DNA of 64,000 nt, taken from the NCBI GenBank assembly GCA_014549065.1, contig JACDOX010000114.1, positions 124,001-188,000 on the forward strand, in the 5' to 3' direction. The DNA is from Cardinalis cardinalis. Its lineage: Eukaryota; Chordata; Aves; Passeriformes; Cardinalidae. Below, piece by piece: positions 1-12,200 of this stretch. Under the pieces are notes generated by a model, which saw nothing but the letters and a program-made list of their open reading frames with translations, was not told the origin of the DNA and searched no databases. Made by a program: the position numbers and the translations under genes. Positions within the stretch are counted from its first letter, which is position 1, and the number at the start of each line of letters is the position of its first letter.

Positions 1-3000
1 GAATATTTAACATACTCTTTTGGCAGCAGACAACATGTAGGCAAGTCCTATTGTCTTATTTATTGAAGTGTTATACAGTTTTGAATAATCCTTTCAAAAT
101 ACTAAAGGTTACAGCACAGGGAGTTTCACAATCTTGTGTGGGGTGTTTATCTGTACCTAGACAGTCCCAGACCATCTGCCAGGATTGTTTTTCCTTGATT
201 ATGGATCAGAAAAATTATAGTGACAATGAATAATTATTTTCCATGATAAACCAGGAGGCAGATTAATCAAAAGGCTAGTAAAACAAGTCTTTGTCTTCCA
301 GTTCACTGGTTCAAATGCATTTTGAGCCATAAGAGACCAGAAATCAGGCCCGGATAATTTTTGGATNTTGTATGGAATAAGCTTGGTTGTATTATTCTGA
401 CAGTTGTGGCACCTCATGAGAAAGCGTGGAAGAACCTGAGGACAGGCTGAGCCTGTACTACAGTAACATTAAAGATCTAACTCCATGGCAGCAATATGAT
501 GCACCAAGGAAGGAGCATGGAAAAATGGAAAATGTGCAATGTTTGGGTCTCTCATGGACACATGAGAACCTGGCAACCAGATTGAGACTGAACTGCTGAG
601 GACCATCACCAAACCACTGAACCACAGATGTAATAGAAGANAAAGTGGGAAATCAGTCCTTGATAGTGGTTACAAAAATAGTAACTATTTATACATTTAA
701 TGTATAAGCTGTCATCTGCAGGTCCCAAATTGTTTTACAGATGCTGATGAATTAAGTTTCAATACACCCTTATGAGATATTTTATTCCCATTTTGCTCTG
801 ATAATTAATGTATGAATAAATGCACAGGGACATGAGGTGATGTGGCACTAAGCCCAGTGTAGGTTTCTANGATATAGTATAAAAATCTGGCCTCATGGCT
901 CCAGCTGTCCACACCACAGCCANTAGATAATTCAGTTTCCAAGGGCATCAGTTAATATAATAACATTAATAAGCTCAGGGCTTGTCAGACTGTTCAGCTG
1001 CCCTCTTCATAAAGGATAGAAAAGAAGCAAGGAAATTATTAGAATTTCTGTGCAACAACTATATTCCTATTGATTAACTGAAGGCTAGCTAGGTTCATTT
1101 GTTTTCCTGGTCACTTAAAATAATGTTTCCCCATGTAAAACGATCTCTCTTATCCCATTAAAAATAGAGGCAACGATACCACTCTGAAATTGTTAAAAAA
1201 CTATACAAAATTTTTAAAATTTTATGCAATAACCAGCAATATCAACAGGGATTATGGAAAGAAAAGATTCAGAGTTTTAACCTGAACTCTTTTTTTCTGA
1301 ATTTGCGCTGTCTCCAGTGTATTTTAGGTTTGGAGTAGTTACAGAGAAAATGCATTATAGGACATTACAAATCTTTATGATCTATCAACTAGGAAAGGTT
1401 CTTATTCCTTGAAAAATTTAACTCTGTGTAAAACCAAAATCAGCTGTCTTCCTGTGATCAAAATCCCTTTTCCTTTTAGTGATCACTGCATGTATNAGGA
1501 AACTGTTATATCTTCTGGTTTTGATTTTTGGTTCAAAGCTCTGGTTCGCTTACAGGTGCTGTCCCTGTCCTTTTGGATTGTTTTGTAGAGGACACTTTGA
1601 AACAAGCTAAAATCCAATTGGAGCAAATAACTGGCTTTAGTAAAAGCAAAGCCTGCTGCTTTTTCTTTTTCTTTTTTATTTTTTTTAATTGAAGTTTCAA
1701 AATATCTTTTCCACATTAGATCAAGTTTAGAAAATTGGTAATTTTACAGAGAGAGAACTGTGCTTTATCTATGGTTTACTTTGTTCCCGCTACTATTGTT
1801 GAAGGTTTTGTTCTTTTCCACCTTACATGCTGCAGTTCAGGGTTGCTGTCTCTTTTCAGAGCAGCCCTTTGAATGACAGGTCTGATTGCCCATGCCATTA
1901 TTCTTGCATTGACTTTCCTGCTGTTTACCTGATTCCAGGAGAGCATTCCCGACGTACATCACTCCGGAAGGAGGAGTGGCTGGAAATCAGAGCCGTGGCT
2001 TAGATGGCATGATTGGCAGCTCAGGAGCCCTGAGCAGCAGCTCTGCATCTCACTGACAGCTGTCACTTANTGCTTGATTCTAGACCTAGTCCTCAGCACT
2101 TAGAGCCTGTCTGTTGTTAAACACCTGTGTGCAGGCAACTACCAACCAGCAGCACCGACTTAGGTGCGAGGGGGACGAAGCTCAGCCTTCTGCACAAGCA
2201 CCTTTGACTACAGTACATGAGGAGAGTTTATGCACAGTTTAGGTGAAAGCACTGGATTTATCTTTTCTACCTTTTAGTAAGGCAGGGATGATCTTAATAA
2301 TTTTATTTTTAAAGTTCTTTCTCTTTAGTTACACTTTCAGATTATTAGCTGCCTCTAAAAGCTTGATTGAACCTAGAGAGAAACACATATCTACTTCTAG
2401 AAATGCCTTTTGAGGAAATTTATCAAAGGCACAGAAAGGAAGAAGAAACACAAATGATTGTATTTTTGAAACTTTTGACTCCTATTTTAACCCTTTTAAC
2501 CTATAATCTGACTGTTTTAAACAAGGCAGTACTTTCAGTTTCTTCATAGCTTGGCAGGCTGGCCACTGAGAGCTGTCAGTCAGCTCTCAGAGGGCACATA
2601 TGGCAGACATGTTAGTGTGCTTGAGACAGGGTCTCTACCCATCCCAGGTCTTTCCTATATTAATTTTTTTCCACTCCTTTAGCCACTCATGTCATTGAAG
2701 ACCTTCCTTGCCTTTCTTCAGCTATGAGGGCCACTGTCATGGGTGCTACATTTGAAAAACAAGCTCTTAGCTGCTGTTAAAGGATGTATCAGTAAATAGG
2801 ATTTACTTGGTAAGATCAGTACATGTTTAACTGGAGAGAAAGCTTGCACTGGCCTCACATCATTCTTCTTTGAATGCCTCCTGTGCAGATCCCTCAGTTA
2901 CCAAGTCTGTATTTCTCTCTGCTTCTCTGTGCTGAAGCATTCTCCCATGACCAGTTGCATTACCAGGTGGAGAAGCTGTCATTCAGGGAGAAAATGGGGG

Positions 3001-3223
3001 ATGCACAGTGAAAGGATTTCAAAGTCAGCTTACCTTCATCACCTCAGCAAGCTGGACTAGCCCTAAATGAAAGCAGCCCTCTTTGCCCTGTAGGGAAGCA
3101 GCAGTGCAGCATAGCTTGAACATACTCCTTCAGTCAAGTAAATTAGCCTGGGTCACATGTTTTCCACATATATACCAAGGGATTATAGTTTTTTTTCCAA
3201 AGGAGACTTTGTATATTAAACTG

Positions 3224-3259
3224 TTAATATACAGTTTATATATATAAACTGTATATTAA
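3224..3259. repeat. 36-bp perfect palindrome
   Basis: TTAATATACAGTTTA, TATATA, TAAACTGTATATTAA: a perfect inverted repeat with no unpaired loop, in intergenic AT-rich DNA. No transposon ends were recognised around it. Confidence 0.95.
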
Positions 3260-6200
3260 NAAAATAAACCTTCAATGACAGGGATACTGCAGGGTAGTTA
3301 GACTTCATATGATACAGTAGACTTTACACTGCCTGCAGTGTTAGACTTTATATGATGCATTACATAAGCTGATGAAGTTTTTTAATTAGTAAATTTCACA
3401 CACACAACTAGAAGTATAATGTGAACCTGAAAAAGAAACTGACTAAAAAAAATTCTTCTCGTGATTGGAGCTTGTTAGGAAGTTTTCTCCATCTCATGGC
3501 AGAAACTGGCCAGTCTAAGCTTCATTCTTCATGGTTTTCTCTGTGGTTGTGTAGGGTGGGATTACAGCCTTGGACCTCTTATGTCAAACAGATTCCCTTA
3601 TGGGAAAGAACCTGGAGCATTTAGAATGTCTTTGAGTTCACCTGCTATCTCCATTTTTAAATGTTTATTTGTGCCTGTGTGTATTTTATTAAAGGTTTAA
3701 GGTTGTTAGGGAGGTTTGGAGAAATGTTATCTGGCATATGGGAGTAAAGGGGAATCAATACTCCATGGATCTGGCTGGGCCTACCATTGTGCATTTTTGA
3801 AGCTCATATGTTCACTTTTAGTCTAACATTTCTACTGTCCCATTATCTTTTTAATTGATCTGGAAAGATTTTCACATCCTTATGTATCACAGAAAGCTTT
3901 TTTTGAAAGTGGAGTCATTAAAGAGGTTTCAAGAGTTTGAAAGGCAGAATACAAACCAAAAAGAGACTGTGAATGGTGAAATTTACTGCAAAGACAATTT
4001 TAGATGGCAGGCACAAACCTTTCTGAGATGCCATGGTATGGTGAATGCTGTGGTAAAAAAAAAACTGCCCAGGGCAATAAAGAAAACAGACATTTCTCAA
4101 GTAATTGGAGGAACTGGACTTAGGAAGTGAAATAATTGAAATGAGATACTATTAGCCAGAAGGGGAAGCATAAATCAGTAGCTGGAGGAAAATGAAATGA
4201 CAAATGGAGACAGTGCTGGGGAATAGGCACTAGTACAGCNAAATGACATAAATAACAAAAGATGAAATCCACTGCTGTTCTACAGAGCCAGTTTGTGGGT
4301 AGAGAGAAACTAAATATCCTGGATGACGTATTTTTATTAATTTAGATGTTTAATTTCTGCCTACATGCTTGCTGNTTTATTTTGATAGTGATTGCTTACA
4401 ATTGTGGACAGATAATGGAGAACATATTTGGAAAGCCTCTTCTGATGTCAGCAGTTTCTTTGATTTGATTGGCAATGTGTGTATCTACACAACCACCAGT
4501 ATTTCTCACGTATGTAATAATATCATTGTTTTGAAGAAGGCGGCTGTATGCTCCAAACTTATATTTATTCTTCAAGCTGACACTCTCTCTCATGGAAACT
4601 GGACTCCAGACTTTTTAACTGTTTTTGATCTGAAATTATTTCAGTTTAGATTGCAAAATGCCTTTCATGAAAAGGGAATGTGAAACAACAGCAGGCAAAC
4701 TTCTCCTTAAAGGTAATTTTTACCTAGAGATTGTTGTACTGACATTACAGAATGTAAATCTGTAAATTTGTAAACCTGTCATAGATGTTTCACCAAAAAA
4801 AACCCCAAAAAGCAAAAAAAAAACAAGACAAAGCAACAAATCCAACAATATTCACATATTTAAAGGGTATTACTGAAATACAGAAAGATTAACCTGACAC
4901 AGCACAGCTCTTTCAACTATTAGTTTTTCNATTGCATGTTTTTAACACAATGTCACATAAGAGCAAAAACCTTTTATCTTCCTCACAGGAGGCTGCACAA
5001 AGCATTTAGCATCTACTTCAATATCCCTTACTGTGCAGAGCCTCCTGAATCTCAGGTGAATATCCCATTTCATTCACAGCCAGCAATCATGCTGGGGAAA
5101 CCAGCTCATCTATGCTTTGGACCTCTGACTCCTGCTGTAGCTCTCCAATCTGTCTTTCTGTTTCTGTGTGTGACATTTTATGCCCTTNCATTCATTCCAA
5201 AGAGGTTTTCTCTTTAACCTTGTGGTACCGAAACATTTCATTGTATGTGAAACTAATGGCATTTGGTAATTGGCTGTGCACTAAGTGACAAAGGGCACCT
5301 CCAGTAATTTATTGAATGCTGTTTGAAACTGAAATAATTTGTGTTTCAGAGAAGAGCTATAAGCATACTAACAGTGTCTTCTGAGCCATTAGTGTAAAGA
5401 GGCTGTCTTGGCTNTGCACTGCGTCTGCTTTAAAATTAATAATCAACACATATTGATGAGGAGGATAAGTAGTAAAAGCTTAAGGGGGTTTGGAAGTATT
5501 TTTAACAGCTATATTTGTTGTCTAGGTTATATAGTCACTTTACTGTAAGTTTACATTTCAATATGTAATCAAAAATCCAAAATGTTTCTCATGTTGAAAT
5601 TGCAGCTTTCTGCCTAAGTGTTATCTGTATGCAGACAAGGCAGNGAAAGAAAATGAAGTATAAATATACAGCTATGTGTGAACACAAAAGAGCTATGTAC
5701 AAGATTCACTGTGGATTAGAAGGCAATGTGAGCCCTGGGGCTGTGAACAGGGCTCAGAGTTGGACATTAAATCTTATGATGCTTGAACAAAATGATTGAA
5801 AGGTATGATTGACCATATGAACTTTACATGAAGAGAACAGTGTGTCCTAAGTTTCTCTGTCTTCAAAGTGGAAATGATGAATTTGTTCTGTGGAGCATTC
5901 TGGAGCCTTTAAATATGTATTTCAGGTAACGAGGACAGGCAGAACAGGGAGTCTTGCTAGCTTCTATTATTTTCTTCTGTTTACATAAAAATTTAAAGAT
6001 TTATTTTGGCCAAGTCTATCGTATTTAAGCTAGTCTTGTTCATCTAAGAAGGCATAATTATCTAATAATGCAGAAGTTAAGTATATCTATTTTGTGAAAT
6101 TACCAGTGGGAATTACTTGCCTAAGCAGAAAAAAGAAGGCAATAAGGAGAGGGGCACATGGATGGCCATTAGCAGATTCACCTGAAGTGAATTGCAAAAA

Positions 6201-6836
6201 GATCTGACTGACAACCCCCACCAGAAACAGAACTTTCTACGTGTATATTTTGATATGTAGTGCAATTTTTTTTTGCCTCCTATTTCTCAACCATTTCATT
6301 TTCATTCAGAACAGTTCTTATTCATTTACATGTCGTTATACAATACTGATAGTATGTTTAGTTACAAGAATCACATAAGCCTGCAGGTTCAGCAACAGTT
6401 CAACTAACAGATAGATGTTTGTTCCTTCTTAATGGCATTAATTTGGGTGACACTGGCTTTTAGTGCACATTATTCATGCTCAATTATGGGGGAATAGATA
6501 AAGAGTTGAAANACACAATCACATCTGTGTTCCTGAATGAAGAGTCTTTGTGACATGCTTGTAGAGATTGAAGTGTCATCCAAGTGAATTAATTATAACA
6601 ATCTGTTTCCCAATTCAATCTGGCAATTATTTCCTTTTCAGAATAGCCAGCTTTGATTTTGTTTACAGATTTTACACAAACTTTGCAACAGACCCATAAC
6701 CATGTCACCAATTCATTGCTTTTATGAAGCCCTAGGGAGAGAGCTGTGCAGCTGCAGAGGTTACAGCAGAACTGAGCCTGGGGAGGGAGAGAGGGTGGTC
6801 TCCATTCTCTGCCATTGATGGAGAGCATTAGGGCAA

Positions 6837-6861
6837 GTCTGTCTGTCTGTCTGTCTGTCTG
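6837..6861 (+). repeat. (GTCT)n microsatellite
   Basis: About six perfect GTCT units ending at CTGAGCAG, about 95 bp from a CR1 fragment. Confidence 0.95.
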
Positions 6862-6953
6862 AGCAGTGGATCAAATTTCTGAATATGGATCATGAATGAG
6901 GGACCCCAAATGACTCTGGTACTCAGTCTTTCCATTTCTGAACTCTTAGTATG

Positions 6954-7065
6954 TCACAGAATCACAGAATCATGGGATAAGCTGAGCTGGAAGGGACCCA
7001 CAAGGATCACTGAGTGCAGCTCCTGGCCCTGCACAGCACCATCCCCCGAGTCTCACATGTCTGCC
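6954..7065 (-). mobile_element. CR1 LINE 3' fragment
   Basis: CACAGAATCACAGAATCATG followed by CTGGAAGGGACCCACAAGGATCACTGAG-type wording is the reverse complement of a CR1 3' end. The terminal ATTCTGTG-like octamer repeat marks the element's 3' end at the left. Short and 5'-truncated, as CR1 copies usually are. Confidence 0.8.
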
Positions 7066-8632
7066 AATGGCACATAACATTTGTGTGGTAAGGGAGACTT
7101 TGATTCTTTTCCATAGAGGATTTTGATCTGTTCATGTTGANGTCTGTAAGACAAAAAAAGGCTGAACTTGGCTCATGTTTGTGAATGTGGATGCACAGAA
7201 GTAGTAATGTTTTTCTTTTAGGCTGAAGTTCTTTTTTAAACTCATGACAGTGTCTTGTAATGTTCATTGCTAAGAGATTTGTCTTCAAACCACAGCTGAA
7301 TTTCACATGTGCTATCAGGGTGCCTTTACCATCAGGTCTCTTTGAACANACACTTTTGTGCTAATACTTTCCTGGACTCCAAATCCCAATTTTAAACTGA
7401 CTCCTTCCTATCTTTACCTACTTTTCCTTCAGCGGGATATCTGCAAATTAATCCTGCAAAAAGCCAGTACTAAACCTTGCCCTATTCAATAAAAATTCAG
7501 ATAATGAATAAACAGNATCTGGATTTGCATTTCATTACAGCAAGTCTGAAACTGGCTCCTATACTTCTTTGATGNCTGACATAGTTTAACTGATGCTGAT
7601 CTTGAAGCAAATGCTGNATGGATGAAAGTATGAAAGTACATAATTTCTATCAAAAGGTATTTCATGGCATTTTTCAAGAAAAATGGATAAATGAAGGTTG
7701 AGGGAGGAATTTTTTTAATTGAAATATTAGGTGTCTCATGGTTATTCAAAAAGTGAATCCACCATGATAGTGCTGTTTCCAGAGAAACTTTGAAAATTAT
7801 TCCCTAGAAACAAGTTGAAGATCAATTATCTCCTGCAAAAGTGCAACACACTTACAGAATGGCAATGGCATGCAATGGGAATAGTGGCAAAGACAGGTTT
7901 TTTTCTCTTTAGTATATCAGGCATAGTAATCAGCTGCTTCTTTCTTTGTACTAATAGATAGATTATGAGGAGAAAGTGCTATTAATGTAAGAGAGATGCT
8001 TTCTTGCCAGCATATTCCCTTTTCCTAGATGGTGTTGAATTATCTTTGAAAAAGGTGAACAGTCTGTGCTAGTGTGGCACCAAGAGCAATCTCAGAGCAG
8101 AGGTCTCTTGCCAGACTTCCTCTGATGCCTCAGCCACAAGTTGTGTACTGGGTTTGCTTTCTGTGCTAGGGGCCTTCCACAGCAAATCACAGGGGGATTC
8201 AGAGCCCTTCCTTCAGCAATAAAGGAGAAAAATAGATTTTTAAAGGTGAAAGAACTGCATGAAATACTACAGAAATAACTCCTTTAATGATTTGTGAATC
8301 TAATTATTATTGTTATTAATGATGATACCATGCTTAGAGCCATTAGTACAAATCTTAAATAAATGCAGGGAAAGCATTTTTTTATAGCCTGGAATTACAN
8401 ATTCTAAGGGATATTCATAAGTAGAAAGCTGCATTATAATAATGNGCATTATGGTTGTTTTATCAGTTAATTCTGCTGATTTGTCCAATTTTTGGATTTG
8501 CTTGTAAATCTTAATTAGCCACTGTGGAATTGAGTGCAAATAAAAGATTACTGAAAACAAAATAAAATGTTTAGATAAAACCTGTTAAATTATGAGAATG
8601 AATTCTGTCATTTATTAAGAAAAATAAATTAA
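7066..8632. other. Intergenic, nothing recognised
   Basis: No ORF, repeat or RNA gene that I can support, apart from a short ATT-rich stretch near 8305. Confidence 0.55.
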
Positions 8633-9291
8633 TTGACTNTAAGTTTTACCACAGCCATTGCAAAAAAGCACATTTTATTCCTGATTTTCAATATTAAGAG
8701 CAAGTTGGCTTTGTTGCCTGGAAGCAAGGGACAGGAGACTCTTATGGAAGTGCCATCAGTATCTATAAGTCAAGGAAGCTATTCATTTAGCAATGTCCTC
8801 CATCTTTTGAATTTAGAGGGACAACTGCCTTCAAAAATCATGTGCATATGTAAAATTCAGCCTGGCTTTGTCACTTTTACCACTAAAGTGTCACATGCAC
8901 CCCCAATTACAGTTCTACTGTAACTGTTTCCTGTGGAANTTTTGAGGTGTTGATGAAAAAAATCCCATCAGCAAAGAAGAGATCTACAAAACTGCTGAAG
9001 AAATGGTTATCCTCAACAGAACTGGAGACCATTTGCTGTATTCTGGTGACCTATCTGAAAACCTCCACACCCCACACCTCTCATTCCTCACATCCAGTGG
9101 AAACAATAAGTCTAAGAAAAAACCTGATAGCCCAATGGGAACCAGTCCCTGCCACTGCTCCTGGAGAAATAGAAACAGAGATGTTTATAGTGAGAGGCCT
9201 GAAGATCCTTTTGTGCTCTTTGATTCTGAAATGCCTCAGCAATTCTGTATGCTAGCCTATAATATGTTACCAAAATAAAAAAAAAAAAAAG
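8633..9291 (+). pseudogene. Possible retrocopy fragment ending in an A tract
   Basis: Two adjoining open segments in different frames look protein-like. Residues such as SKIMCICKIQPGFVTFTTKV (up to a TAA at 8923) are followed after a frame change by EEIYKTAEEMVILNRTGDHL, and the frame ends near MLAYNMLPK, TAA, then about 14 A at 9277-9291. An in-frame stop, a frameshift and an abrupt A run without introns fit a decayed processed copy of an mRNA 3' end. I do not recognise the parent, and no target-site duplication was established. A low-scoring chance ORF pair is the alternative. Confidence 0.35.
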
Positions 9292-12200
9292 ACCCCACAG
9301 CTCTTAAATTAATGTTTCTCCAACTATTTCCTATCATGAATACTGTTTTAAATCACACACTGCCCACGCTGGGCCTCATGCTTTTGTGTATTTTTGTCCC
9401 TGTCCTTGGTANTGAGTTACTGATTTCAGCACTAGTGGCCGTAGCTGTGATATTGAGGGAGCAGCAGGAATGAAACCTCAAGGCACAGTCTGTTCCCCCC
9501 CTTGTGTTGCACAGCGTGGTTAAAACACACTCCTCTGCTGGCTGAGCAGGAGCGGGGGCAGCTGCAGCTCCTTCAGCTGCTGTAGAAAACCTGTTTGCAT
9601 TCAGGATAAGTGGCAAGGATTCAGTCACTCATGGGTCATCACTGTCTATCCTGCCTGTCTAGCCTGCATCTTTAAATGCAGAATATTTATGGGAAAAAAN
9701 TGGATTGTAGGTTTTTTGAAACCATCTTGCCTCATTTTAGAGACTCCAAGTGACAGTGCTGCTGCCTTGGAGCTTAACAATGTTTACATACCACTGTTGT
9801 ATGGAAATGGNCTTTTCCATATGTCAAACTGCACCTTCTAAGCACTTGGACCTGTGATCCTTTCTGGGTAGCCAGGCAGATAAGCTCCTCCTGCCACACA
9901 CACGTTTTCAATGTCTAAACATGTAAGAAAGTGATCAAATTACTCCTCAGCTTTCTTGTTGGGTGATCAAATATCTTGAATCCTTGAGACATGCAATGTA
10001 TTTTTCTAGTGCCTGGATCTTCATTTGTGAAATTTAGACTGTGCAGCAGAAAGCAGTTCACATCTCTTAAAAACTGGCATGCACATAGCATTTTATCATA
10101 CAAAACAACCAGCAGAGAGACGCTTCTGTCCTATTGTGGACTCATCTGTGCTTCATTCCTAATAAATATTTATTTCTTTTTACTGATGTATTGACAAAAT
10201 GTCATAAACGTTGACTATTACATTTATGTAGCCTTAATAGCACTCNTAAGACAGCACTAATTATTTCTAGGAATTACTCTGCCATAGTTAGTGGTACTAA
10301 CAAAGATTTGGACTCTACCTCATGTATTGATTTCCAGTCAAACAAAGAAGAAATGCATTATTTCACAGGTGTGCCTTCTCTGGGGTTACTAACGCAGCCT
10401 TGGACTTCAGCCTTTTTTACCTGAAAGGTCAGTAATTTAGAAATGCCAGCTAGTTGGCTCCTTTCTCATTAATGTAACAAAGGGAGCTATATCCAGAATG
10501 GATATTATGGAATATANGTTGTGCCCATCTGTTACAGTAGGATATTGAGAGCCTAGAGAGGATGATTCACAATTCTGAGGCCATGTCCTATGGAAAGCAT
10601 AGAGCATGGTGGCAGATGGGAAGAGATGGATCCGAGCAGATGGATCTGGGCGTGGTTCACATCTCACACACTGGTTTACACTGGGACAGAGCACTGGGGC
10701 TAATTTCTTGCCAGCAGGAACAGCCTGCAATGTGCACTTGTAGCAAAAACCAGCAGATACCAAAATAACTCTGCTGAGGAGGCAGGGATGCTCACAGTGC
10801 TGCTCATCCCAGCGCGAGCATGGGCTCAGCAGCTGCACTGCAATAGCCACGGGCAGTGTTTCACTTTCAGAACAGAATGCCAGGGTGAGAAACCACATAA
10901 GGTGCTCAGGTATGACTGCTGTAGTGTCTGAGTGTGCTCTGGATTGACTGACAGGGCCCCCCAGATGCCCACAGTTTGTAGTCAGTGACAGCGAGGTGAC
11001 AAGCACATTGCCAGCAGGATGTACCGTACCACATCATCTCCTGAAATGGTGATAAGTACAGGAGTGCCACAACTGGATTGAAGAAGGCAGTTCTTGGTAA
11101 TGTNAGAGATCATAGTTTCACTTGCAATATAGTGTTTTCAAACAATGTATTAACACTTGTGATGCTCCATAAGAGCAGCCTAACCAAATGAAATGTTTAG
11201 CAATGACACTGTTATGGAAAAATGAATCACACTGATTAAATACTACTTTCTATTTAAAATTTGAACTTGCCATTACTAATATGACAGGTGCTACTCATTT
11301 GATGAAATAGAGCATAGCCCAGAGCTCACGAAACTCCCCAAGAATCTTTCTTCACAATCTGACAGGCGCTAGTTTATGCCTTTTGTACACTCATATTGAT
11401 TTGGGAAAGAAAGTTGCTGCATGAAAAAAACATTAACAAGGTGANACAAGATGATGAGAAAGAGAAATAAGTAACATACCTTGCCACAGGTGCTTCCCTT
11501 CACTGTTGCCATACCCAAGGAAACNATTTTATTTTTACACTTAGCTGAATTAATTTATTGAATTAGTGCATGCTATAGTTNAAAGTAAGCAGCTACATGT
11601 AATTTTTAATAGCCGCATATTTTATGTGACTTCTCAAGTGCAATAGATAGAAAAATGACAGCCATGTTGGAGACAAGGATGTTCTTCCCTTCTGGGCTGA
11701 GATGATGACTTCTTTAATATCCTCTTTATAGGAATCTTTGTGGTTTAGTGCCTCATATGAAATTTAATACTTTTCCACAAATAGCTGACAGTGAGAAAGA
11801 AATACAATTATCTCAGGAGCAAGAAGTTATTTTTAGAGCTCTGTATTGTCTGCTTGGCATTGGTTTTTTTTATAACACTTGATACCTGCATGACATATAT
11901 AACACATATATAATTGGACTCCTTGCTGCTCTTGTATTCAGACTCTGAGCTGCACTGTGTTCAGACTCTGATCTTATTTATATCTTTGCTGTGGGAGATT
12001 TATACCCAGGTGTGGTGGAGGACCAGCTCAGCCATAGCCTTTTTTCACTTTTTGGCACAGNCACTGGTAAGGCAAATACTATTGGTAGTAGCAGTTTGCT
12101 AGTAGTCAATATAGAAAAAACCCTGTATTTGGAAAATAACAGCTATTATATATCCCTGCTTTTAAATTCATTAGGAAATAGGGACTGTACTAGTGATGTA

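Larger units (their letters stand above)
1..6953. other. Intergenic, no gene recognised
   Basis: AT-rich sequence with short random open frames (none over 104 codons, no splice-bounded coding segment that I recognise). It holds the palindrome at 3224 and the GTCT repeat at 6837, and nothing else I can support. Confidence 0.6.

Noticed and set aside
10437..11006. 189-codon minus-strand ORF
   Set aside because: Longest intergenic ORF, but no recognisable motif, no clear splice or promoter context, and an N in the frame. Chance is the simplest reading.
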